33,243 nucleotides of DNA from Pseudomonadales bacterium (lineage in GTDB: Bacteria > Pseudomonadota > Gammaproteobacteria > Pseudomonadales > Azotimanducaceae). Under the pieces are notes generated by a model. That model had not been told where the DNA came from and did no database searches. It saw only the letters and a program-made list of their open reading frames with translations. The stretch lies in NCBI GenBank assembly GCA_030749725.1, contig JASMJM010000069.1, positions 1-33,243 of the forward strand, read 5' to 3'. The position numbers and the translations under genes are program-made. This document shows, piece by piece, positions 25,881-32,897 of the stretch. How positions within the stretch are numbered: position 1 is the first letter of the stretch; each line of letters begins with the position of its first letter.

Positions 25881-25918
25881 ATAGCGGCCCTCAGGGGCAG
25901 CCCATCCAGGTTTGCCAA

Positions 25919-26401
25919 ATGAATCAGGTAATTGAATTGCGGCTGGCCCGTTTTTCGGATGTGCGCACCATTGCGCGCATGTCTCGGGATCTGGTGGAGC
26001 AGGGATTGGGTTGGAGTTGGCGCGCCGGACGGATAGCAGCCATGATCAATCATCCGGAGGCAGTTGTCCTGGTGGCCAGGAGCCACATTGAAACAGTCGG
26101 GTTTGGCATCATGGAATATCATGAGCATCACGCCCATCTCAATCTGCTGGCGGTTAAACCCAACCAGCGTCGTTCCGGCACGGGACGGGTGCTGCTGGAG
26201 TGGCTGGAGAAAACGGCTCGATATGCGGGTATTGCCAAGATCTATCTTGAGGTGAGGGCGCGCAATAGGGGCGCGCGTGCTTTCTACGAGAGGCTTGGAT
26301 GGGAAAATGTCACGTATGTGTCCGGGTATTACCAGGGTCGTGAAAGTGCCATGCGCATGGTTCGGGAATTGATTCCTTCCGATCAACAGCGGAGTATCTA
26401 G
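25919..26401 (+). CDS. GNAT-family N-acetyltransferase
   Basis: A 160-residue Gcn5-related acetyltransferase, which moves an acyl group from CoA to an amine. The CoA pyrophosphate-binding motif is RRSGTGRVLLEWL (R-x-x-G-x-G/A), preceded by the strand HLNLLAVKPNQ and followed by IYLEVRARNRGARAFYERLGW, the RimI-type C-terminal motif. The substrate is unknown. It follows the dehydrogenase genes by 38 bases on the same strand and may be the last gene of that operon, since a strong inverted-repeat element lies downstream. A CCAGG site is 8 bases before the ATG. Confidence 0.9.
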   Translation: MNQVIELRLARFSDVRTIARMSRDLVEQGLGWSWRAGRIAAMINHPEAVVLVARSHIETVGFGIMEYHEHHAHLNLLAVKPNQRRSGTGRVLLEWLEKTARYAGIAKIYLEVRARNRGARAFYERLGWENVTYVSGYYQGRESAMRMVRELIPSDQQRSI

Positions 26402-26468
26402 GCATCTAGCGTGTTCTTTGACTGGACTGGTGAGTTTTATGTAGTTGGGTTCATTCTGGGAGTCGGTT

Positions 26469-26578
26469 GGTCTGGGAGGGGTTTCCTCTTCCGGGACACG
26501 CGACGGGTACATCCCTGTAAGCTCAGTGGCCGCGTCCCTGCGGCCAATGGTCCCGGAAGAGGAAACCCCTCCCAGACC
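26469..26578. repeat. Nested inverted-repeat element (29-bp arms) between GNAT and murF
   Basis: A perfect 29-bp inverted repeat at 26469-26497 and 26550-26578 (arm begins GGTCTGGGAGGGGTTTCCTC) encloses 52 bases. Inside it are two smaller stems: TACA-TCCC-TGTA at 26508-26519 and TGGCCGC-GTCCCT-GCGGCCA at 26527-26546. Both inner loops share TCCCT. The whole 110 bases could fold into a cloverleaf-like structure. No transposase or target duplication is seen. The layout resembles dispersed palindromic intergenic repeats (REP/MITE-like) of gammaproteobacteria; I infer the class and have not checked copies. The surrounding gap holds no gene. Confidence 0.9.
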
Positions 26579-26714
26579 CGGTATCGTAGCTTGGTAGTGG
26601 GCCAAACTGAGTTGCGGCTGCGGAGTTGGTTAAGAACCATGAGGCAGTGCCGTGTGGGCATGAAAGAAGGCCTTGCGGCTGTATAATTCCCTTTATGAAT
26701 TACATGGTGTTCTG

Positions 26715-28103
26715 ATGAGCTTGTGGACTTGGCAGGAACTCAATGTGGCATTGGGGCTGGCGGTGGGCGATGCTGGGCCGGATATCAGTGGGGTTAGTAT
26801 CGATAGTCGTACACTGCAGGCAGGCGATCTGTTTGTTGCGCTGTCCGGTGATCCCGGTCCCAGGTTCCACTCGTCCTTTCAAGGGGCTCGGGATGGACAT
26901 GATTTTCTGGCCGGTGCGATTGCTGCCGGAGCTGCTGCTGTGTTGGTGGACCGGGAAGTTGACAGCGCGGTTCCTCAATTGCGCATGGGGGATACGCTGG
27001 ATGGGTTATGGGACTTGGCACGATTTGCCAGAAAGCGAATCAGTGGCCGGGTCGTGGCGATTACCGGGAGCAGCGGCAAGACAACGGCACGTGTCTATAT
27101 CGAGCATGTGCTCGGGGAACAGGGGGTCGTGCACGGGTCTGAGGGCAGCCTGAACAACCATTGGGGGGTACCCCTTTCCCTTGCGCGCATGCCGCGGGAT
27201 GCGGGGTTCGCCGTTTTCGAGATCGGTATGAATCACGTGGGCGAGATTGCGCCCCTGGCTGAATTGGTATCGCCGGATGTAGCGCTGGTGCTTAATGTGC
27301 TGCCGGCTCATCTGGGTTTTTTCGACAGTATCGATACCATCAGGAGAGAGAAGCTCTCCATCGCGAGGGGGTTGGGCAGCGCCGGAATTCTGGTCGTACC
27401 GGACGATCTGGATCTGTCCGATTCAAAGCACGGCGAGGTGATCACGTTCGGTTTTTCACAAGTTGGCGATGTCAGGTGCGTTGGGATTGAGGAAGGGGAT
27501 GATTGGGCGGTAAGGGCTGACAGTTCCGGGGATGCATTGCAGTTTCGGCTTGCGGAGGGCGGCCGGCATCGGGTCTTGACCGGTTTGGCCACCCTGGCGG
27601 CGGTGCGGGCCCTTTCTGCTGACTTGCACGGCGCAGCAGAGAGCCTTTGTCAGGTGCAACTGCCCCCCGGCAGAGGGAACAGGCATCGGGTCGATGGCAT
27701 GGTCCTGGTGGATGACAGCTATAACGCCAATCCTGCCAGTGTCGGCTACGCTCTCGATTTGCTCGGTCGTTCATCGGCAAAGAGAAAGATTGCCATACTC
27801 GGTGATATGCTTGAATTGGGAGACAGTGGTGCCGAGTTGCATGCTGATCTCGCCGCCGATTGTGGTGGTATAGATAAGGTGATCACGGTCGGTTCTCTGA
27901 TGAAAAACCTCCAGGATCGGTTGCCGCCGGACAAGCGCTGGCAGCACGTCGAATCCTGCCGGGATTTGGATGTGGTGGAGCTGTCCGGTCATTTTCGGGC
28001 CGGCGATGAGGTGCTGGTGAAGGGATCGAAGAAGATATTCTGGGCAGAGAACTTTGTTGCCAGGTTATTGCAGCAGTTGCTCGCAGCGCAAAGGGAAGAT
28101 TAG
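26715..28103 (+). CDS. murF: UDP-N-acetylmuramoyl-tripeptide--D-alanyl-D-alanine ligase
   Basis: ATP-dependent addition of D-Ala-D-Ala to UDP-MurNAc-tripeptide, completing the cytoplasmic peptidoglycan precursor. 462 residues (E. coli about 452). The N-terminal UDP-binding domain has ISGVSIDSRTLQAGDLFVAL, the MurF type. The ATP P-loop is ITGSSGKTT at 116-124. EGSLNNHWGVPLSL, EIGMNHVGEI and LVDDSYNANPASV are strongly MurF-specific. I take ATG 26715. A TATAAT at 26682-26687 would place transcription start near 26694, which excludes the upstream TTG at 26673. The ribosome binding site is weak. The gene is outside the usual dcw cluster, so it may be a separate or second copy; it is convergent with the next gene. 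Confidence 0.94.
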   Translation: MSLWTWQELNVALGLAVGDAGPDISGVSIDSRTLQAGDLFVALSGDPGPRFHSSFQGARDGHDFLAGAIAAGAAAVLVDREVDSAVPQLRMGDTLDGLWDLARFARKRISGRVVAITGSSGKTTARVYIEHVLGEQGVVHGSEGSLNNHWGVPLSLARMPRDAGFAVFEIGMNHVGEIAPLAELVSPDVALVLNVLPAHLGFFDSIDTIRREKLSIARGLGSAGILVVPDDLDLSDSKHGEVITFGFSQVGDVRCVGIEEGDDWAVRADSSGDALQFRLAEGGRHRVLTGLATLAAVRALSADLHGAAESLCQVQLPPGRGNRHRVDGMVLVDDSYNANPASVGYALDLLGRSSAKRKIAILGDMLELGDSGAELHADLAADCGGIDKVITVGSLMKNLQDRLPPDKRWQHVESCRDLDVVELSGHFRAGDEVLVKGSKKIFWAENFVARLLQQLLAAQRED

Positions 28104-28155
28104 TAAGGTTCCGGCAAGTCGCGACCAATAGAATTAGCTGTTAAGCCGTTTCTAT

Positions 28156-29229
28156 TCAGGAAGGAGGGCCCGATACGTCTGAACCGGTGGGTTCCGACTG
28201 GTCGGATGGCTGGTCTAACGGTTCTTGCGGGGGGGCGGACGGGTCCGGGGAATCTAGTGCTTCGTCCTGCTCTGCAGCGGTGTCCTGCACTTCATCCGCA
28301 GTTTCGCCGGTCTGCTCTTGGCCGTTCTGGTTCGCTTCCTCTTCGCTACCGAGTACCGCTTGCTCTATCGCTTCATCTACCTCCTCCCGGGAGGGCTGAT
28401 CGGAGGGATCCACATAGATATCCATCTCCTCTCCGGTCAAGTCTCCTTTGCCGTGCCAGGGCAGCAGTCGATAGTCAACGTGATAGTTGAAGTCCAGAAA
28501 GGGATATTTGATGATCTCGAAATAGGGAGAGTAATCGAAATCGCTTGGCGTACAGAGTCTGGGATTGCGCCTGAACAGCTGCACACCTGCGTCCCCTGCA
28601 TCCCCCGAATGTTTCACCAGGGGCAGAATGGGAAACTGAACGTAACCGAACGCTTCCGCGATCATGGTTGAACAGACGGTGCGGGTCGATCCTCCGGGAC
28701 GGCGTCTGAACAGACTCGAGCGCCACCTGCGTGGAAGCATAAACCAGGGAAACAGAAACCTGGCCAGGTCGAAGATCTGGCGGACGTCATAATCCGAACC
28801 GAGTCGACTGATGGCATATCTGATGACCTGTTGCGAGTCTTTGTAGGACAGGCCGGACGGTCGGCTGATGCGCGTGTGATCGTTGCAGTAGGCTTCCAGG
28901 GAGCGAATGATGGTGCCTTTACCCAAGTGGCTCTCCACAACCAGCTGATCCTCGGGTGTACCGCTATAGTGGTGTGTCACTATTTTTCTTAGGTCAGGGT
29001 CCTCTATGTCGTGTAGTCGACCGATATAGAGCGAAGCGTGGCTCCATGGGCTCTGTGTAATCAGCCGAATCACGTCACTGACACGGGTGCGGCCCTCCAC
29101 CAGCAATACATCGCACTGCTTCAATTCGTAGCGGATTCTCTCGTAGTCGCTGAGGGGAAATGGTCGTACGGTGCTCTCATGGTTGAGCCAACTGATAATC
29201 GGCCTAGCTAAGAAATTCATCACACCCAT
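28156..29229 (-). CDS. YiiX/YebB-like NlpC/P60-superfamily cysteine peptidase with acidic tail
   Basis: A 357-residue protein of the permuted papain-fold (YiiX/YebB-like, NlpC/P60 superfamily). The pattern is CDVLLVEGRTRVSDVIRLIT, then SPWSHASLYIG with catalytic His64, and later GGSTRTVCSTMIAEAF with Cys186. The His-before-Cys order is that of the permuted family. These hydrolases act on amide bonds in cell-wall or lipid substrates; the substrate here is unknown. The last 95 residues (about 263-357) are very rich in Glu, Asp, Gln, Pro and Ser with no fold expected. No clear signal peptide, though the first 15 residues are somewhat hydrophobic. The gene converges with murF and is divergent from moaA. 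Confidence 0.8.
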   Translation of the reverse strand: MGVMNFLARPIISWLNHESTVRPFPLSDYERIRYELKQCDVLLVEGRTRVSDVIRLITQSPWSHASLYIGRLHDIEDPDLRKIVTHHYSGTPEDQLVVESHLGKGTIIRSLEAYCNDHTRISRPSGLSYKDSQQVIRYAISRLGSDYDVRQIFDLARFLFPWFMLPRRWRSSLFRRRPGGSTRTVCSTMIAEAFGYVQFPILPLVKHSGDAGDAGVQLFRRNPRLCTPSDFDYSPYFEIIKYPFLDFNYHVDYRLLPWHGKGDLTGEEMDIYVDPSDQPSREEVDEAIEQAVLGSEEEANQNGQEQTGETADEVQDTAAEQDEALDSPDPSAPPQEPLDQPSDQSEPTGSDVSGPPS

Positions 29230-29265
29230 GTCTTCGTTCCACTCAACATCGCAGTAAACGGTTGA

Positions 29266-29362
29266 ATCTTCGCCAATCTTAGCTTTTTCTCAATGAGACC
29301 CTAACGCAGAACGGCTGGATCTTTGCCAATGTGCTTAGCTTAGTCTTAATGATGCCCTATAA
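29266..29362. repeat. Imperfect direct repeat of about 40 bp in the moaA control region
   Basis: ATCTTCGCCAAT then CTTAGCTTTTTCTCAATGA at 29266-29304 reappears as ATCTTTGCCAAT-GTG-CTTAGCTTAGTCTTAATGA at 29319-29362, 53 bases further on. Both copies end in CCCTA. The second copy contains the predicted -35 and -10. This looks like a duplicated promoter segment or a pair of binding sites in the yiiX-like/moaA divergent region. Confidence 0.65.
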
Positions 29363-29363
29363 T
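29335..29363 (+). promoter_or_regulatory. Predicted promoter of moaA
   Basis: TATAAT at 29358-29363 with TTAGCT at 29335-29340 as -35, spacer 17. Start near 29370, 44 bases before the first candidate start codon. Confidence 0.5.
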
Positions 29364-29413
29364 CCACATTCGTGAACGGATTTCAGTAGAACCAGCGCCA
29401 ATCTGTAGTAAGC

Positions 29414-30445
29414 TTGGCATCTTGGATTATCGATCGAATCAGATCGAGCTGGTTTTCACCATTACAGAGACCCATCAGTACCGTGATAGTCGATAAGCAG
29501 GGAAGACGCTTCCGTAGTCTTCGAGTTAGTCTCACTGCAGCGTGCAACTACGCCTGCAACTACTGTGTCGCCAACGGCCAGCGATTGTTGAAGGCGAGCA
29601 ATGAGTTGTCGGCAGATCAGTTGATTGCGGCGGTAGGCTATCTGATCGAAGCCGCCGGCATTGACAAGGTGAGGATCACAGGCGGCGAGCCGCTGATTAC
29701 CGATAAATTCGACCCGTTTCTGGCTGCTGTGATGAAGCTGCCGTTGCAGGATGTCAGTCTCACCACCAATGGCCAGTTTCTGAAGGAAAAGAGAGACGTG
29801 ATCGTCGATGCAGGCATTCAACGCATCAATATAAGTCTGGATTCCCTAAACCCACTGCGGTTTCGCCAGATTGCATCAGGTGGCGACCTGGCCAGCGTGC
29901 TTGAGGGGATCGATCTGATGCTGGAAGCTGGTCTCAGGGTGAAACTGAACATGGTGCCTCTGCGATCCCAGAACAGTGGCGATATCGTTCCGCTGCTGCA
30001 ATACAGTCTGGAGCGAGGCATAGAATTGCGCTACATCGAGCTGATGCGAATGGGTCATCTGGTAAACAATGCCGCTTTTCAGGCGGACTTTTTCCCCAGA
30101 GAATCAATACTGGATATGATCCGCGAACACTATGAATTCGAGCGCACCGACGCACCGTTTGACTCTACCTCCGTGAGATACGAGATTCCCGGCAAGGGAT
30201 TCTTTGGCATTATCGCCAATGAGAGCGCGCCGTTTTGCTCCTCCTGTACCCGCCTGAGACTTTCGTCTGACGGCTATCTCTATGGCTGCATCAGCAATAA
30301 CAATAGGCACTTCATCGGTGATCTGCTGGATCTACCCAGACATCGAGGTCTGCCCGCGCTGCAAGATATGCTGGTGAATGCGCTGGGTGATAAACAGGAC
30401 GCCTTTAAGGGAGAGGTGACTGTGATGAAGCTTATTGGGGGCTAG
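29414..30445 (+). CDS. moaA: GTP 3',8-cyclase MoaA (molybdenum cofactor synthesis)
   Basis: Radical SAM enzyme that, with MoaC, turns GTP into cyclic pyranopterin monophosphate, the first step to molybdenum cofactor. The N-terminal cluster motif is Cys44-x3-Cys48-x2-Cys51 (AACNYACNYC). The substrate-side second cluster is Cys275-x2-Cys278-x13-Cys292 in FCSSCTRLRLSSDG...YGC. The protein ends in Gly-Gly, as required for MoaA function. RITGGEPL and NISLDSL are family motifs. The start is uncertain: TTG 29414 gives 343 residues, but GTG 29483 is an alternative, and neither has a strong ribosome binding site. The first cluster is followed by VANG instead of the usual M/LP, so a paralogue is possible. 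The stop codon lies inside a G-rich repeat. Confidence 0.85.
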   Translation: MASWIIDRIRSSWFSPLQRPISTVIVDKQGRRFRSLRVSLTAACNYACNYCVANGQRLLKASNELSADQLIAAVGYLIEAAGIDKVRITGGEPLITDKFDPFLAAVMKLPLQDVSLTTNGQFLKEKRDVIVDAGIQRINISLDSLNPLRFRQIASGGDLASVLEGIDLMLEAGLRVKLNMVPLRSQNSGDIVPLLQYSLERGIELRYIELMRMGHLVNNAAFQADFFPRESILDMIREHYEFERTDAPFDSTSVRYEIPGKGFFGIIANESAPFCSSCTRLRLSSDGYLYGCISNNNRHFIGDLLDLPRHRGLPALQDMLVNALGDKQDAFKGEVTVMKLIGG

Positions 30446-30484
30446 CCGGGGGCGCCTAGCCGGGGGCGCGTAGCCGGGGGTGCC
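30437..30484 (+). repeat. G-rich 14-bp tandem repeat at the moaA stop; possible G-quadruplex
   Basis: Three 14-base units starting TAGCCGGGGG lie at 30443, 30457 and 30471; the first TAG is the moaA stop. Together with the G run just before, there are four runs of five G at 30437-30441, 30448-30452, 30462-30466 and 30476-30480, separated by 6, 9 and 9 bases. The sense-strand RNA or DNA could form a G-quadruplex and affect mRNA 3' stability. Confidence 0.85.
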
Positions 30485-30671
30485 CGGTGCGATCCGACAC
30501 AACCCTTCGTCCTCTACACTTCTCGTGACCTTACTCTTCCCGTGACCAAACCGCTGTAGAAAACCGATCCGTGAGGTCCGGTCGGCGGGGTGCGCAATTT
30601 CTGCTGGCGGGACCATTCTCCAGGAAAGTGATGTCCTGTATGATCCTGGTTGATCGAGAGGAAACGCTCGC

Positions 30672-31244
30672 ATGTCTGATAACGGCACCATCCCTTATTC
30701 ACTGCTGGGGGAACTGGAGTCCATCCAGGATATGGATCTGCCACCCGTGCATCTGTGGGACCCACCCCTATCCGGCGACATCGATATCAGAATCAGTCGC
30801 AGTGGGACCTGGTTCCACGAAGGTACAGCCATCACCCGGCAGCGCTTAGTGCGATTGTTTTCCAGCATACTCAGGCGAGAGAGTGACGGCTGCTATTACC
30901 TGGTAACGCCCGTGGAGAAGTGGCGGCTACAGGTTGACGACGTACCTTTTCACTGCGTTCTAGTGGACAACGAGGGAAGCGGCGAGGAGCAGGTGCTTAC
31001 CTTTACCACCAATGTGGCGGACAAAGTCGTGCTGGATGCAGAGCATCCGTTGCGATTCGAAATAGATGCCGATACGCAGCAGCCGTCACCCTACCTGTTG
31101 GTTCGTGATCGTCTGGAAGCTCTGCTGGCGCGGAGCGTTTACTACCAGGTCATGGAACTTGCCGTTGCCAGGGAGGTAGATGCTGAAACCTGGCTGGGTA
31201 TCTGGAGCAGCGGCTTGTTCTTCAAGATTACCCATTGCGACTGA
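30672..31244 (+). CDS. DUF1285 domain protein
   Basis: A 190-residue soluble protein with the DUF1285 signature: WDPPLSGDIDIRISRSGTWF near residue 30, ITRQRLVRLFSSILRRE, then GCYYLVTPVEKWRLQVDDVPF. The tail ends YQVMELAV..WLGIWSSGLFF. The function of this family is not established to my knowledge. GAGAGG lies about 10 bases before ATG 30672. It lies 226 bases after moaA and 72 before the HMGS-like gene on the same strand; either link could be operonic. Confidence 0.9.
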   Translation: MSDNGTIPYSLLGELESIQDMDLPPVHLWDPPLSGDIDIRISRSGTWFHEGTAITRQRLVRLFSSILRRESDGCYYLVTPVEKWRLQVDDVPFHCVLVDNEGSGEEQVLTFTTNVADKVVLDAEHPLRFEIDADTQQPSPYLLVRDRLEALLARSVYYQVMELAVAREVDAETWLGIWSSGLFFKITHCD

Positions 31245-31316
31245 ACGGTCTGGGTTAAGATAGAGCGGATACCATTATTGGGGATTGGAAAGTCAATTAA
31301 GGGAAAGGGAGTTGAT

Positions 31317-32774
31317 ATGATTGGGATTACTGCATATGGGGGATACATACCCAAACTGAGGCTGACCAGGGCAGCGATTGCGGGCGCACACAGCTGGGCG
31401 GATCCAGGTGCGGCTGGCAAGGCGAAGGGAGCCAGATCCATGTGCAACTGGGATGAAGATGCCATCACCATGGGCGTCGAAGCAGTGCGCGATTGTCTCA
31501 ATTCAAATGACCTGGGCGCACATCCCGATGTCGTCTACTTTGCGTCCAACACGCTGCCATTCAAAGATCGACAGAACGCTGGCGTGATAACCACTGCACT
31601 GAGTCTGGACGAGGACGTCGCCGTTCTGGATGTCACCGCGTCGCAACGGGTAGCAACGTCTGCGCTGTTGCAGGCTTTGGCAGCCGTCAACGGCGAGTCG
31701 TATGCAGATGCGATGGTGATCGCTTCGGATCATCGCCGCAGCAAGGCGGCCAGTCCGCAGGAATCTAACAATGGTGATGGTTCTGCTGCGATCCGCATCG
31801 GTCAGGAGAATCTGCTGCTGGAGTTCATGGGCGGGCACTCACGCACGGTCGATTTTGTCGATCACTTTCGCGGCGAACACGAGGAGTTCGACTATAACTG
31901 GGAAGAGCGATGGATTCGTGACGAGGGCTACCAGACGATCGTGCCCCCCGTCATTGCCAAGGCACTTCAGAAGAGCGATTTGGCTGCCGCCGATATCGAC
32001 CACTTCGTGATGCCCAGCACGATTGGCAGGGCAGTACAGAACATCGCTAAGAGCGCCGGTATCAGCGCAGATGCGATCCGCAATAACCTGCATATGGAGT
32101 GTGGGGAAACCGGCGCAGCGCATCCGCTGGTCATGCTGCTGCACCTGTTGGAAGGTGACGTTTCCCCCGGGGAGAGGATCATGCTGGTGGGTTTTGGGCA
32201 GGGCTGTGATGTGCTGCTGTTCAAGGCTACCGACAAACTCGCCGATTTCAAGGTACGCAAGGGCGTTCGCGGCTGCCTTGAGGACAAGCGGGATGGGGAT
32301 AACTATCAGAAGTTTCTCAGTTTCAACGAGCTGTTGGTTCAGGAGAAGGGCATGCGTGCGGAACGGGACAACAAGACGGCACTGACCGTCCTGTACCGCA
32401 AGCGGGATATGATTCTTGGCCTGGTGGGTGGTAAGTGCGAGCAGTGCGGTACGGCGCAGTTTCCACGTCAGGATATCTGTGTGAACCCCCAGTGCCATGC
32501 CAGCCATTCCCAGCAGCCGTACAGCTTTGTGGAGGAGACTGCCCGCATACAGAGTTGGTCCGCTGATTATCTCACCTATACCAAGGATCCACCCTCCCAT
32601 TACGGCATGATCGTATTCGACAATGGCGGACGGTTGATGACCAATTTTACCGATGTGTCGGTGGGTGAAGTCGAGGTCGGCATGCCGGTGCGCATGGTCT
32701 TTCGCATCAAGGAGTTCGATCAACGCAGGGGTTTCATCCGTTATTTCTGGAAGGCGATACCGGTTGTGAATTGA
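31317..32774 (+). CDS. HMG-CoA synthase-like protein fused to a DUF35 zinc-ribbon/OB domain
   Basis: A 485-residue fusion. Residues 1 to about 330 have the thiolase fold of HMG-CoA synthases (MIGITAYGGYIPKLRLTR; NWDEDAITMGVEAV; MECGETGAAHPLVM). Residues about 365-485 are a DUF35 rubredoxin-like zinc ribbon plus OB fold: Cys374, 377, 388 and 393, then YFW at the end. Archaeal HMGS, thiolase and DUF35 proteins form a complex; here HMGS and DUF35 are one chain and a thiolase follows. By eye the catalytic Cys is Ser109 (DVTASQRVATS), the usual Glu is Asn78 (FASNTLPF), and the His in FHxP also seems lost. It is therefore unlikely to be a normal HMG-CoA synthase; a scaffold or aldolase-type partner is possible. 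AGGGAG lies 6 bases before ATG 31317. Confidence 0.85.
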   Translation: MIGITAYGGYIPKLRLTRAAIAGAHSWADPGAAGKAKGARSMCNWDEDAITMGVEAVRDCLNSNDLGAHPDVVYFASNTLPFKDRQNAGVITTALSLDEDVAVLDVTASQRVATSALLQALAAVNGESYADAMVIASDHRRSKAASPQESNNGDGSAAIRIGQENLLLEFMGGHSRTVDFVDHFRGEHEEFDYNWEERWIRDEGYQTIVPPVIAKALQKSDLAAADIDHFVMPSTIGRAVQNIAKSAGISADAIRNNLHMECGETGAAHPLVMLLHLLEGDVSPGERIMLVGFGQGCDVLLFKATDKLADFKVRKGVRGCLEDKRDGDNYQKFLSFNELLVQEKGMRAERDNKTALTVLYRKRDMILGLVGGKCEQCGTAQFPRQDICVNPQCHASHSQQPYSFVEETARIQSWSADYLTYTKDPPSHYGMIVFDNGGRLMTNFTDVSVGEVEVGMPVRMVFRIKEFDQRRGFIRYFWKAIPVVN

Positions 32775-32897
32775 GCGCGGAACCATCCTTGAGACCGGGA
32801 TCCATCGTTGGATCGGTCCACAAGCATTCTGGGAAACTGATTGTAAAATCAATCTATAAGGGTAAAGATTAAATCGTACTTGCAGCAGGAGATCATT

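Noticed and set aside
28127-28156. AATAGAA/TTCTATT pair between murF and the YiiX-like gene as bidirectional terminator
   Set aside because: AT-rich seven-base stem with a large loop and no T tract; too weak to call.
31839-32852. 337-residue minus-strand frame antisense to the HMGS-like gene
   Set aside because: It is the reverse frame of a well-supported gene and shows no motifs. Long antisense frames are common in this base composition. The same applies to the frames at 25505-26605 and 24171-24992.
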